A stretch of 64,000 nt of DNA from Corallococcus soli (GCF_014930455.1 NZ_JAAIYO010000003.1:806001-870000); one strand, 5' to 3'; shown: positions 7,878 to 17,010, counted from the first letter of the stretch. Notes: generated from the letters alone by a model not told the origin. Numbers and translations are program-made.

Positions 7878-9248
7878 TCAGCGTCCGGCCTTCAGCTCCG
7901 CGCTGCCCAGCGTGTGCAGCCCCTGGTCCTTCCACTGGGCCAGGCGCAGGGTCGCTCCCGAAGCGTTGGGCGCGACCTCCACGCAGGTGAAGCGGTGCTC
8001 CAGCCGGGCCAGCTTCTGGCGCGAGGGCTCCAGCGCGGGGTTGCTCTGGAGCTCCTGGAGGTACGCGCTCCAGTCCTCGTCGGGCGCGTCCGGAGCCGGG
8101 AGCCGCAGCAGGGAGATCCAGGTGCCGGTGTTCGCGAACACGCGCCCGTCGCCCTCGTGCCACCGCGCCGCGTGGGTGTGGCCCATCACGACGGCCTGCG
8201 GGCCGAACTTCTTGCCCAGCCGCTCGCTCTCCGCGAGCTCGTCCCTGGCCGGTTCGAGCGCGAAGTAGTCCGTGCCCGTCCTGCCCGCGACCGTCCGGTG
8301 CAGGCGGGCGTAGAGCGCGAAGCCCGCCTTGCACAGCTTCAAGCGGGCACGGCCCAGGGCTCCCGGGCTGTCGAAGGCGTTGAGCTGCTGCGGATCCAGG
8401 GCGGACAGCAGCGCGTCCACCTCGTCGTCCTCCAGGTTCACGTCCGCGATCGCCTGCGCCAGGTGCGACTCCGCCTCCGACGCCTCGGGTGCTTCGCCCG
8501 TGGGCGGGAAGGCAAAGGCCGGAGCGACGCCCTTGTTCTGGATCAGCCGGCGCAGGAGGGTGAGGGTGCCGGATGTCAGCAGGACCTTGAGCGCGTCCGG
8601 CTTCACGCCGAGCGCGACCATCACCGCCCCCTGGAAGTCTGGCTTCAGCAGGTCCATGTACCGCATGCGGTGCTGGTGCTTGAGCGGGTTGAGCAGGCTC
8701 TTCACCAGCACGGAGCCCGGCGGGTAGCGGAAGAGGCTGTCGCGCTTCGGGGACAGGAGCGAGTCGTAGTCGATGCGGTTCGCCACGTCGGTGTGTTCGC
8801 CGTGGGTGACGAGCACGCGGGCGCCGCCCACGTCCAGTTGGAGGGGCGCGGTGCCATCCCGGAACTCCAGCCGCGAGGCCACGTGGGCGGGCTGGGCGAG
8901 CGCGGCGCGCACCACGGCCTGGACCTCCGGCAGGGCGAGCTCCAGGTCGTGGTTGCCCACCACCATCGTGGCCTGGCCGCCCCCGGCCAGCACCCGGCCC
9001 AGGGCCTGGAGTGACGGCGCCGTCTGCGTGGAGTTCACGAGCGCCCGGGCCTGTTCGACGGTGCGCTGGAGGTCCACCGCGAGCGGGTCGTCGTTGAGCA
9101 GGAAGTCGAAGCTGTCCCCGTTGAGCACCACGTGGGTGGGCATGTCGGCGAACGTGTCCAGCAGGGCGGGCAACTCCGCGGCGCCCGCGAAGATGTCGTA
9201 GGGCCCGCCGTTGCCCAGGTGGAGGTCGCTGAGAATGAGCGTTCGCAT
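7878..9248 (-). CDS. Calcineurin-like metallophosphoesterase
   Basis: This 456-residue protein has the full dimetal phosphoesterase set: LILSDLHLGNGG at the N-terminus (D-x-H), VVLNGDSFDFLL (GD-x-x-D), MVVGNHDLEL (GNHD), VLVTHGEHTD, and VMGHTHAARW (GHTH). It is longer than minimal members, with a mainly helical insertion of about 200 residues between VTHGEHTD and GHTHAAR. No signal peptide is visible, so it is probably cytoplasmic. It lies downstream of the cysteine-peptidase-like gene on the same strand with 15 bases between, and the two very likely form an operon. The substrate could be a nucleotide, a nucleic acid or a phosphoprotein. Confidence 0.85.
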   Translation of the reverse strand: MRTLILSDLHLGNGGPYDIFAGAAELPALLDTFADMPTHVVLNGDSFDFLLNDDPLAVDLQRTVEQARALVNSTQTAPSLQALGRVLAGGGQATMVVGNHDLELALPEVQAVVRAALAQPAHVASRLEFRDGTAPLQLDVGGARVLVTHGEHTDVANRIDYDSLLSPKRDSLFRYPPGSVLVKSLLNPLKHQHRMRYMDLLKPDFQGAVMVALGVKPDALKVLLTSGTLTLLRRLIQNKGVAPAFAFPPTGEAPEASEAESHLAQAIADVNLEDDEVDALLSALDPQQLNAFDSPGALGRARLKLCKAGFALYARLHRTVAGRTGTDYFALEPARDELAESERLGKKFGPQAVVMGHTHAARWHEGDGRVFANTGTWISLLRLPAPDAPDEDWSAYLQELQSNPALEPSRQKLARLEHRFTCVEVAPNASGATLRLAQWKDQGLHTLGSAELKAGR

Positions 9249-9263
9249 GGGGTCATGCTCCTT

Positions 9264-10721
9264 TCAGGGAATCACTTGCAGGTCGGTGTGGCGGACGCGC
9301 ACGGCCGGATCGCCGAGCATCACGTAGTTGCGTGCGTCGTTGCGTTCGATCCACCGGTGGATGAGCTCGCGGGGCGTCATCTTCCCGTTGGGCGTGTTGG
9401 CATCCAGGTGGGTCAGCAGGAGGTTGTTGAGATTGGAGTAGCGGTCGCGGAAGTCGCGCAGCGCATAGCCTACGGGTTGGCCGGACATGATCAACGCGAG
9501 CGAGTTGTTGAAGGGCTGGACGTTGGACTGCACCAGGTTCAAGGGCTTGATGGAGAAGCCCCAGGCCCGCTCCACATGGCCAATGACCGCCAGCGCGCCT
9601 CCGCCAGGGTGGGACAGCAGCCTCCGGGGCAGGGCCGCGACGAAGGCGGCCTGGGCGAGCGCTTCGCCCCGGCGGGTGGGGTCGAGCGGGAACTCGTCAT
9701 GGGAGGGCGTGCCGATGCCGAAGCAGGCGAAGAAGAAGGCCACCAGCCCGTGGAGCCGGGCGTCGTCCTGGATGTCCGCCGCCGACACGTAGTGCGCGGG
9801 AGACATCGCGCCGAAGCCGCTCCAGTCCTGGCTCAGCAGCGCCCCCTGGTCCGTCAACTGGCGTGGATCCTTCGCGGGAAAACCGAGGCCGTGAGAGGCG
9901 GTGAAGAGCACGGCCGGACGCGACTCCCGGCCGTGGAGCGCGCCGAGCAGCCACTCCTTGGTCGCGTCGTCTTCGATGGCGGCGGTGTTGGTGTAGCGCA
10001 GCTTCGCGGCGATCGTCTTCGTGTAGTGGGGTTTCTCGTTGGCGGGGGCGCCCCGGGCGAGCGTCGTGACGAGCTCGTCCGCGCTGAGGTGCGTGGAGCG
10101 GTCGCCCAGGTGCTTCGGGGCCCACCAGCTCACCTGTCGGTGGTTGGGGACCGTGGCCGCCGTCTCGTAGGCGACGACGCTCTCCGCGTAGCGCATGTAC
10201 TCCGCGGGGGTTTCGAAGGAGAGGCGACCGACGTAGTAGGAGAGGGACAGCGCGTGCTGCACGTCGTACGGGATGTCGTCCGGTCCGCCCACGAGGAGCA
10301 GGTAGGCCGGCACGCGCGTGGGCTCCACGTCGCCGACGCCGACCGCGTAGCGCGCCAGGAACTGATGGGATGTCTCCCCGGGCTGGTAGGTGAGGACGTG
10401 CATCCGGTCCGCTTCCACGAGGCCGCGACGGTGGGCGATGAGCGGCTCCAGGCTCTTGCGGAGTTCCTCTGACGCCTGCGCGTGGAACACCACGCCCCAG
10501 CCGGCCTGGACGGGGTTCGTGGGGTCCACGTCGAAGGGCAGGAAGGTCTTCGCGCCCATGGGCACGACCTGGAGCCACTGCTTCCACGCGTCGAAGTAGG
10601 GGGCATCCCCTTTGGGGTCAGCCACCTCCGCGGCCGCCGGGAGTTCGACGGGCGGCACCAAGTACTGACCGGTGACGCCGTCGATGCCGTTGAGGACCAG
10701 CGGTTCTTCGGGATTGGACAT
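9264..10721 (-). CDS. Clan CD cysteine peptidase-like protein (C25/CHAT-like)
   Basis: This 485-residue protein has no signal peptide. A His in AVLFTASHGLGFP (about residues 270-282) is followed some 60 residues later by a Cys in GLVAFFFACFGIGTP; both end predicted beta strands, as the catalytic His and Cys do in gingipains, CHAT proteases and caspases. The C-terminal YVMLGDPAVRVRHTDL resembles the (Y/L)GDPxxRL ending typical of C25-type domains. The N-terminal 200 residues include PAYLLLVGGPDDIPYDVQ, another C25-like feature. No death-fold or TPR domain is present. The metallophosphoesterase gene follows within 15 bases. The fold call is moderately strong; the activity and target are not known. 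Confidence 0.65.
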   Translation of the reverse strand: MSNPEEPLVLNGIDGVTGQYLVPPVELPAAAEVADPKGDAPYFDAWKQWLQVVPMGAKTFLPFDVDPTNPVQAGWGVVFHAQASEELRKSLEPLIAHRRGLVEADRMHVLTYQPGETSHQFLARYAVGVGDVEPTRVPAYLLLVGGPDDIPYDVQHALSLSYYVGRLSFETPAEYMRYAESVVAYETAATVPNHRQVSWWAPKHLGDRSTHLSADELVTTLARGAPANEKPHYTKTIAAKLRYTNTAAIEDDATKEWLLGALHGRESRPAVLFTASHGLGFPAKDPRQLTDQGALLSQDWSGFGAMSPAHYVSAADIQDDARLHGLVAFFFACFGIGTPSHDEFPLDPTRRGEALAQAAFVAALPRRLLSHPGGGALAVIGHVERAWGFSIKPLNLVQSNVQPFNNSLALIMSGQPVGYALRDFRDRYSNLNNLLLTHLDANTPNGKMTPRELIHRWIERNDARNYVMLGDPAVRVRHTDLQVIP

Positions 10722-11097
10722 GGCTCCCAGTCTAGGCGGTCCCGCCCACCTGGGAACGCGGATGCCCCCGCCATGTCGGGCTCAAGGCGCTTGACCGCGG
10801 GGCCTGGTTGCCCGCCGACCTCGACCTCCGACTCCAGGGCCATGTGTCGAGCACCCACCATCCTGCCTGCCCCACGGGGCACCGGCGCGCGTCAGCGTCG
10901 TGGCAACCCCCTACGGCCTTCCCCGCACGCGGTTCGCGTCTGGCTGGAGTTGTGGCGTGAGGATGCGTGCCTTTGATTTCGTCAGGGCTTTGGCCCGATG
11001 CGTCTGGCATTGGAGGGAATGTCTGTGTTCAGCTTCGTTCCGCGTCCGGAGCGATGGCACCCCTCGCCCTCGTGGCTGGCCGCTTGGGAGAACACCC
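10722..11097. other. 376-base intergenic region between divergent operons
   Basis: This stretch separates the leftward peptidase/phosphoesterase pair from the rightward lanthipeptide genes and must hold both promoters. I see no convincing gene on either strand, no long inverted repeat and no clear -24/-12 or -35/-10 element. GGGAGA at about 11085 is the ribosome binding site of the precursor gene. Confidence 0.6.
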
Positions 11098-11295
11098 ATG
11101 ACGAAGAATCCCGAAGTCCTGGATGTGGTGAAGGGCTGGCTGTCCGGCGCCGAGTCGTCCCACGGGATGGAGAACCCGGCGGGCCCGCTGTTCGTGGGAG
11201 GTGCGCGCACGGAGCAGGCGCTCACCGAGTCCCAGCTGGTGGCGGACACGGGCTGCAGCAGCTGCACCGCGTCCCTCCACGTCCACTGTTGCTGA
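11098..11295 (+). CDS. Class II lanthipeptide precursor peptide
   Basis: This 65-residue peptide is directly followed by a LanM gene. The leader (about residues 1-52) is acidic with an amphipathic helix and ends LTESQLVADTG, close to the L-x-x-x-x-L-x-x-V-x-GG pattern of class II leaders, though with TG in place of GG. The likely core is CSSCTASLHVHCC: four Cys and four Ser/Thr in thirteen residues. A second GG at residues 34-35 (LFVGG) is an alternative processing point. The ATG at 11098 has GGGAGA about seven bases upstream. The locus context and composition make the lantibiotic-type role likely; ring pattern and bioactivity are unknown. Confidence 0.85.
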   Translation: MTKNPEVLDVVKGWLSGAESSHGMENPAGPLFVGGARTEQALTESQLVADTGCSSCTASLHVHCC

Positions 11296-11395
11296 CGCCC
11301 CGCTGAAGTCCCCTCCGGCCCGGATCGCCCGTTCCGGCGCCGGAGGTCCTCCCCGTGTGTCCCCTCCAGTTCCCACCCCCAGGGAGCCCCACCGC

Positions 11396-14260
11396 ATGGT
11401 CCACGCGGAAGCAACGGCCGCCTCCGACATTCCCCCCACCGGCTGGCTCGCGCGCCCGGTGGACGTCCTGCTCGCGCCCCACCTGGACGCGCTGACGGAG
11501 CGCCTGTCCCGGATGGAGGACCTTGCTCCCTCCGAGCGCGAAGCGGTGGACTCCGCCGCCCGGGAGGCGCTGGGCTTCAGCGCCCAGCTCAAGCTCAACC
11601 GCGTGCTGCTGTTGGAGCTGCACGCGGCGGGGCTGGAGGGGCGGCTGGATGCCCCGGACTCACCAGGACGGTGGGCGCAGTTCCTCGACCACGCCTGCAC
11701 CCCTGGCTTCCATGCGCACCTGCGCGAGCGCTACCCGACGCTCCTCACCCGGCTGTCCACCGTGGGCCGGCTCCAGACGCAGGCCGTGCAGCGGCTGGTG
11801 GACCGGTTCGTCGTGGACCGGGACGCGCTCGGCACCCTGCCGGGGAGGCCTCGCGGCGCGCTCACCCGCCTGCGGCTGGGCCAGGGGGATGCCCACCGGG
11901 GGGGCCAGACGGTGGCCCTGCTGGAGCTGGAAGACGGGACGGTGCTCTACAAGCCTCGCTGCATGCGCGTGGACCGCGCGCTGGAGGAGCTCCTGGGGCG
12001 GCTGCTCGCGCCGGATCCCAGCGCCACGCGGATCCGGGTCCCCGCCGTGCTGGTTCGCGCGGGCTACGGCTGGGCGGAGTTCGTGGAGCACCGCGCCTGC
12101 GAGGGCGAAGCCGAACTCGCGCGCTTCTACCGCAACCTGGGGCACTGGCTGGCGGTGATGCGCCTGCTGGGCGGCACCGACCTGCACTCGGAGAACCTCA
12201 TCGCGCAGGGGCCCGTGCCCGTGGTGGTGGATGTGGAGAGCCTCTTCACCCCGGATCCCCCCGTGCCGCCGGCTGGCCGTGGGCTGGCGGTGGACATCGC
12301 CGCGAAGGCCATCCGGGGCACCGTGCTGCGCACCGGCCTGCTCCCCGTGCGCAGCGGCGGGCCGGGCCTGGGGGGCCTGGACATCTCCGCCGCGGGCTCG
12401 CTCCCTGGTCAGCAACCGCGCATCCCCGGTCCCACCATCGTCGGCGGCGGCACCGACGGGGCCCACCTGGGCATGGTGCTCCTGGAGCGCCCTCCGGCGA
12501 AGAACCACCCCAGTCGGGAGCCCGTGCTCGGCCGCTACTGGGATCAGGTCATCGAGGGCTTTGGCGAGCTCACCTCCCGCATGAAGTCCCTGGATGCGCA
12601 CGGCGACCTTCGCCCGTTGCTGGAGCCGTTCATGGGCGCGGTGGTCCGGCGCATCCTGCGGCCCACGCAGACGTACGCGGAGCTGATGCGCATGCTCTGG
12701 CACCCGGCCTCGCTGCATGACGCCCCCAGGGCGCAGGCGCACGCGAGGGACGTGATGCGCCGCAACGCGGAGGTGTCTCCCGGCGCGCCCGCCACGCTGC
12801 CGCTCATCGACGAGGAGATCGCCGACCTGTGCTCCGGCGACATCCCCGTGTTCACCGTGCCCGTGTCCCGGGTGCTGCTCGAATCGACGCTGTCCGTCTG
12901 GCGCTCGGTGGACGTGGCGCTGGAGGAGGCGACCATCCGGAGCACGCTGGTGAGCGCCTACCTCAACGAGAAGTCGCTGCCCCCGCGTGTCACGGCCCCC
13001 GCGGCGCCGCCTCGGCGGGAGCGGCTGGACTCGCGGCGACGGGCGCAGCTGTCCGCCCTGGTCCGCCGCGTGCTCGACGCGGCCGTGCGCGGGCCGGACG
13101 GCACGGTGACGTGGATCAGCCCGGTGCTCGCGGAGTTCGGCTGGGCGGTGCGGCCGCTCTCCGCGGAGCTCTACAGCGGGCAGGGCGGGGTCGCGGTGTG
13201 CCTGGCCCAATACCAGCACGAGGTCCGCCTGGGGCGGTCGGATCCGGTGGAGGGGCTGGACGCGACGCTGGAGGGCACGCTCGCCGTGCTGCGCGCCACG
13301 GAGGACCGGGTGCCGGTGAAACAGCCGGGCGGGTTCTCCGGGCTGGCGTCGCAGGTGTGGATCTGGTCGACGCTGCACGACCTGGCCGCCGTGCCCGGTG
13401 CGCTGGAGCGGGCCCGTGAGCGCGCGGAGGTGCTGACGCCGGAGCTGCTCGACGAGGATGGCCTGCTGGAGGTGCTGGGCGGCGTGGCGGGCGTCATCGT
13501 TCCGCTGCTCAACCTGGTGGATCAGACGGGCGAGGCCCGGTGGCTGGCGCTCGCCGCGCACGCGGGCCGGCGCCTGGAGGACACCGCCCGGAGCGTGGCG
13601 GGCGACGCGCGCTGGGAGACGTCCATGTTCCCCGACGCCATCGGAGGCTTCGCCCATGGCACGGCGGGCATCGGCTGGGCGCTGGCGCGGCTGGGGTTGA
13701 GCGCGGCGGGCTCCGCGGCGGACCGGCGGCGGTGGCGGGCCCTCTCCGAGCGCGCCTTCGACTTCGTGGAGGGCCTGTACCGGCCGGAGTTCGGCAACTG
13801 GAGCGACGTGCGGCGCCCGGAGGCGAGGGACCAGCTGACGAGCTGGTGTCACGGGAGCACGGGCATCGGGCTCGCCGCGGCGGACCTCTGCGCGCGCACC
13901 GGGGAGGCGCGCTACCAGCAGCTTTTCCAGCGGGCCCGGAGCGCGGGCCTGCGCGAAGGCCTCGGGTGGACCCACACGCTGTGCCATGGCGACCTGGGCC
14001 TGTGGGAGCTGCTGGAGGCAGGGCGGCGGCTGGCGCTGGAGCCGCAGGGGGCGGAGCGGGAGGCGCTGGATGCGGAGCTGCTCTCCGGCCTGGAGGCGCG
14101 AGGCCCGGTGGCGGGGCTCGCGCGGGACGCCTTCTCACCGGGGTTGATGGCGGGGCTGGGCGGCGTCATCCACACGCTGCTGCGCATGCACCCGGAGAGT
14201 CGGCTCGCCTCGCCCTTGTTGCTGGGCCGGGCGCCCGGCGTGGACCGGGGCGCGCCCTGA
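11396..14260 (+). CDS. lanM: Class II lanthionine synthetase LanM
   Basis: This 954-residue bifunctional enzyme dehydrates Ser/Thr in the precursor and closes thioether rings. The N-terminal dehydratase (DUF4135, to about residue 560) keeps the kinase-like residues: TVLYKPR near 182, LGGTDLHSENLIA near 261 and VVDVESLF near 278. The C-terminal LanC-like cyclase (from about 610) keeps all three zinc ligands, Cys in SWCHGSTGIG near 816 and Cys-His in TLCHGDLG near 861. I chose the ATG at 11396, with AGGGAG nine bases upstream; the frame is open further left but overlaps the precursor gene. It lies 100 bases after the precursor. No transporter, protease or immunity gene follows. Confidence 0.95.
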   Translation: MVHAEATAASDIPPTGWLARPVDVLLAPHLDALTERLSRMEDLAPSEREAVDSAAREALGFSAQLKLNRVLLLELHAAGLEGRLDAPDSPGRWAQFLDHACTPGFHAHLRERYPTLLTRLSTVGRLQTQAVQRLVDRFVVDRDALGTLPGRPRGALTRLRLGQGDAHRGGQTVALLELEDGTVLYKPRCMRVDRALEELLGRLLAPDPSATRIRVPAVLVRAGYGWAEFVEHRACEGEAELARFYRNLGHWLAVMRLLGGTDLHSENLIAQGPVPVVVDVESLFTPDPPVPPAGRGLAVDIAAKAIRGTVLRTGLLPVRSGGPGLGGLDISAAGSLPGQQPRIPGPTIVGGGTDGAHLGMVLLERPPAKNHPSREPVLGRYWDQVIEGFGELTSRMKSLDAHGDLRPLLEPFMGAVVRRILRPTQTYAELMRMLWHPASLHDAPRAQAHARDVMRRNAEVSPGAPATLPLIDEEIADLCSGDIPVFTVPVSRVLLESTLSVWRSVDVALEEATIRSTLVSAYLNEKSLPPRVTAPAAPPRRERLDSRRRAQLSALVRRVLDAAVRGPDGTVTWISPVLAEFGWAVRPLSAELYSGQGGVAVCLAQYQHEVRLGRSDPVEGLDATLEGTLAVLRATEDRVPVKQPGGFSGLASQVWIWSTLHDLAAVPGALERARERAEVLTPELLDEDGLLEVLGGVAGVIVPLLNLVDQTGEARWLALAAHAGRRLEDTARSVAGDARWETSMFPDAIGGFAHGTAGIGWALARLGLSAAGSAADRRRWRALSERAFDFVEGLYRPEFGNWSDVRRPEARDQLTSWCHGSTGIGLAAADLCARTGEARYQQLFQRARSAGLREGLGWTHTLCHGDLGLWELLEAGRRLALEPQGAEREALDAELLSGLEARGPVAGLARDAFSPGLMAGLGGVIHTLLRMHPESRLASPLLLGRAPGVDRGAP

Positions 14261-14273
14261 GCGAGGGTGCTAC

Positions 14274-14297
14274 GGCCCGGAGCGGTGGCTCCGGGCC
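14274..14297. terminator. Hairpin 1 between convergent lanM and helicase genes
   Basis: GGCCCGGAGC at 14274-14283 pairs perfectly with GCTCCGGGCC at 14288-14297 around a GGTG loop. It begins 13 bases after the lanM stop. There is no T-run on either side. Confidence 0.65.
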
Positions 14298-14300
14298 CCG

Positions 14301-14326
14301 GGCCCCGTCACCCCAGTGACGGGGCC
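14301..14326. terminator. Hairpin 2 between convergent lanM and helicase genes
   Basis: GGCCCCGTCAC at 14301-14311 pairs perfectly with GTGACGGGGCC at 14316-14326 around a CCCA loop, three bases after hairpin 1 and five bases before the helicase stop. The tandem pair is symmetric and could end transcription from both sides. Confidence 0.65.
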
Positions 14327-14331
14327 GTCCG

Positions 14332-16170
14332 TCAGTCCCGGGTGTCGCGGCGCACGGAGACCTTCTTGCCGCGCAGCGTGGCACCCTTCAGCGCGGAGAT
14401 GATGCGCGCGGCATCCGGCTCCGGCACCTCCACGATGGAGTACATGTCCGCGATGTGGATCGCGCCGATGCGGGACGAGTCGAGCCCCGCCTCGCCCGCG
14501 ATGGCGCCCACCAGGTCCGCCGGCCGCATGCCCGCGGTGCGGCCCGCGCCAATGAACAGCCGCGTGACGTTCCACTCCGGCGCGCGAGGCGTCCGCGAAG
14601 GACGCTCGGGGCGCTCTCCGCTGGATTCGGCGCGGTCCACGCGGGGGGCTCGCGCAGGGCGGTCGGGACGGTCGCCCCCACGGCTCGGGGGCCCGGAGCG
14701 CTCCGTGCGCGGGAAGCGCTTCTCGGACGGCGGCGCCACCGTGGGGATCTCCTGCTCGGCGGCCTCGTTGCCCTCGTCTTCCTTCTCCTGCAGCAGCTTC
14801 ATCGCGGCGGCGGCCACGTCCATGACGTTGAACTCGGTGGCCAGCGTCTCCACCACGCCCCGGTACGCCTCCAGGTCTCCACCGACGAGCGCCTCGCGCA
14901 GCGACGAGCGCATGATCTCCAGCTTGCGGGCGCGCAGGTCCGACACGGTGGGGACCGCGGAGACCTCGATGCGCTGACCGGTGAGCTTCTCGATGTTGCG
15001 CAACAGCCGGTGCTCGCGGGGCTCCAGCAGGGTGATGGCCACGCCCTCGCGGCCGGCGCGGCCCGTGCGGCCGATGCGGTGCACGTAGGCCTCCGGCGCG
15101 TTGGGCACGTCGAAGTTCACGACGTGCGACAGCCGGGGGATGTCCAGGCCGCGCGCCGCGACGTCCGTGGCGATGAGCAGGTCGGCCGCCTGGGACTTGA
15201 ACTGCTTGATGACGCGGTCGCGCTGCTCCTGGCTCATGCCGCCGTGCAGGGCGTGCGCGCGCCAGCCCTGCCCGTTGAGGGACGTGGTGAGCTCGTCCAC
15301 CTCCGTGCGGGTGCGGCAGAACACGATGGCGGCGGTGGGGGACTCCAGGTCCAGCACGCGCCCCAGCGTCGCGATCTTGAACGCGCGCGGCACGATGTAG
15401 GCCGTCTGCCGGACGCGGGGCATCTCCCCGGCCTCCAGCTTCTCCTTGGCGATGCGGATGCGCTCCGGCTGGCGCAGGTGGCGCTCCGCGATGCTGGAGA
15501 TGCGCGGGGGCAGGGTGGCGGAGAACAGCGCCGTCTGCCGCTTCTCCGGCGTCTCGGAGAGGATGGCCTCCAGGTCGTCCGCGAAGCCCATGTCGAGCAT
15601 CTCGTCCGCTTCGTCCAGCACCACCGTGTGCACGCGGTCCAGCTTCAGCGTCTTGCGGCGCAGGTGATCCAGCGCGCGCCCGGGGGTGGCGACGACGACG
15701 TCCACGCCGCGCTTGAGCACGCGCAGCTGCCGGCCGATCTCCTGGCCGCCGTAGAGGGGGAGCACGCTGACGCCCAGCTTCTGGCCATAGCGGTGGATGG
15801 CTTCGGACACCTGCATGGCCAGCTCGCGCGTGGGCACGAGCACCAGCGCGGAGGTGCTGTGGGGCGTGGCGGCCCCGGGGGTGAGGTGTTGCAGGAGGGG
15901 CAGCGCGAACGCGGCCGTCTTGCCGGTACCGGTGGCGGCGATGCCCAGCAGGTCCTTGCCGGCGAGCAGGGGCGGGAGCGCGGCCGCCTGGATGGGCGTG
16001 GGCTCTTCGTAGCCGAGCGTCGTCAGCGCCTCGACCAGCTCGGGCTTGAGCCCGAGGGAGTCGAAGGTGGGGTTTTCAATTTCAGTGGCGGGAGGCGGGG
16101 GAGTCTTCACAGGGCGGCTTGTACCACTTTCACGCCCCGGCGTCGGACTTGCCGCGTCAGGGGCGTTCAC
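14332..16170 (-). CDS. deaD: DEAD-box RNA helicase with DbpA-type RNA-binding domain
   Basis: This 612-residue protein has all helicase motifs in order: Q motif with PTPIQAAALP, Walker A AATGTGKT, PTREL, TPGR, DEAD in VLDEADEMLD, SAT in LFSATLPP, and HRIGRTGRAG. After a basic, low-complexity linker (about 455-535, rich in RPxR and RSG) comes VTRLFIGAGRTAGMRPADLV, the start of a DbpA/CsdA-type RNA-binding domain that ends KGATLRGKKVSVRR. It should remodel ribosomal or structured RNA, as DeaD/CsdA does in ribosome assembly and the cold response. The N-terminal 30 residues are Pro/Thr-rich and unstructured. It is monocistronic. Confidence 0.93.
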   Translation of the reverse strand: MNAPDAASPTPGRESGTSRPVKTPPPPATEIENPTFDSLGLKPELVEALTTLGYEEPTPIQAAALPPLLAGKDLLGIAATGTGKTAAFALPLLQHLTPGAATPHSTSALVLVPTRELAMQVSEAIHRYGQKLGVSVLPLYGGQEIGRQLRVLKRGVDVVVATPGRALDHLRRKTLKLDRVHTVVLDEADEMLDMGFADDLEAILSETPEKRQTALFSATLPPRISSIAERHLRQPERIRIAKEKLEAGEMPRVRQTAYIVPRAFKIATLGRVLDLESPTAAIVFCRTRTEVDELTTSLNGQGWRAHALHGGMSQEQRDRVIKQFKSQAADLLIATDVAARGLDIPRLSHVVNFDVPNAPEAYVHRIGRTGRAGREGVAITLLEPREHRLLRNIEKLTGQRIEVSAVPTVSDLRARKLEIMRSSLREALVGGDLEAYRGVVETLATEFNVMDVAAAAMKLLQEKEDEGNEAAEQEIPTVAPPSEKRFPRTERSGPPSRGGDRPDRPARAPRVDRAESSGERPERPSRTPRAPEWNVTRLFIGAGRTAGMRPADLVGAIAGEAGLDSSRIGAIHIADMYSIVEVPEPDAARIISALKGATLRGKKVSVRRDTRD

Positions 16171-16201
16171 GACCGTTCAAGCGCTCCGGGGCTTCCGGTT
16201 T

Positions 16202-16972
16202 TCAGGCTCCCGGGCCCAGGTGCGCCGCCAGCGCTTCCGAGACGGAGACCGCTCCCCGGGCCAGGTCCGCACCGGACAGCACCAGCCGCGCGCGGCGCCC
16301 GCCGTCCAGGGCCGTCCCCTCCAGGAGGGAGGAGAGGCCCCGGGGCCCCCGGTCGATGTCGAGGATCAGCTCCAGGCTGTCCTCCGTGGGGAACGGCAGC
16401 AGGGCGAGGGTGCGCGGAGGCCCCTGCCATGCGGGACCGGAATGGAATTCCAGCTCCTGGACGAAGGGCTCGTCACGGCCCAGCGGGGGGCCTGCCTCGC
16501 AGTAGGCGTTCTTCCACTGGAGGCCCAGGTGCTGGACGGCGTCGAGCACCGTCTGGAGGGACGGGTGGGGCAGGACGTGGATGCGGTCGCTGTCCTCGGG
16601 GTTGAGGGCGTTGTCGATGTCGAGCGCCGTCTTGATCCACACCGGCGAGCCGCGCTCGGTGAGGGGCGTGTGCACGGGCATCCGCAGGGAGAACGGCACC
16701 TCCTTCGTCTCCTGGGGTTCGAGCGTGAAGGGGTTGGCGACGCGCCAGGTGCGCACGACGGTGTTGAGCGCGCTTCGCCGGTCGTTGTCGCGCTGGAGGT
16801 ACTGCGCCATCAGGTGCAGGTCGATGCGATCAATGCGCTGGGGCGTGTGGCCGCCCTGGATGTGGACCGCGCCGCGCAGGTCGCCGCCGGCCCGCACGGT
16901 GTCGTGCTCCAGCCGGGTGTCCACCCGGGCACTGCCGATACCGAGGCGGGCGAGCATCTTCTTGAAGGACAT
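16202..16972 (-). CDS. Spo0M-like arrestin-fold protein
   Basis: This 256-residue protein matches the SpoOM (sporulation-control protein) family. It starts FKKMLARLGIGSARVDTRLE and continues with VRAGGDLRGAVHIQGG, KEVPFSLRMPVHTPLTE and WIKTALDIDNALNPEDSD, all typical blocks of the arrestin-like beta-sandwich. The C-terminal 80 residues correspond to the second domain. It is cytoplasmic. In Bacillus Spo0M influences sporulation and cytoskeleton-linked processes; in a fruiting-body former a developmental role is plausible but unproven. It stands alone, with the leftward helicase downstream. Confidence 0.85.
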   Translation of the reverse strand: MSFKKMLARLGIGSARVDTRLEHDTVRAGGDLRGAVHIQGGHTPQRIDRIDLHLMAQYLQRDNDRRSALNTVVRTWRVANPFTLEPQETKEVPFSLRMPVHTPLTERGSPVWIKTALDIDNALNPEDSDRIHVLPHPSLQTVLDAVQHLGLQWKNAYCEAGPPLGRDEPFVQELEFHSGPAWQGPPRTLALLPFPTEDSLELILDIDRGPRGLSSLLEGTALDGGRRARLVLSGADLARGAVSVSEALAAHLGPGA

Positions 16973-17010
16973 GGACGGAAGGCTCCGGGTCGGGAAGGGA
17001 CGGGGGCGGC

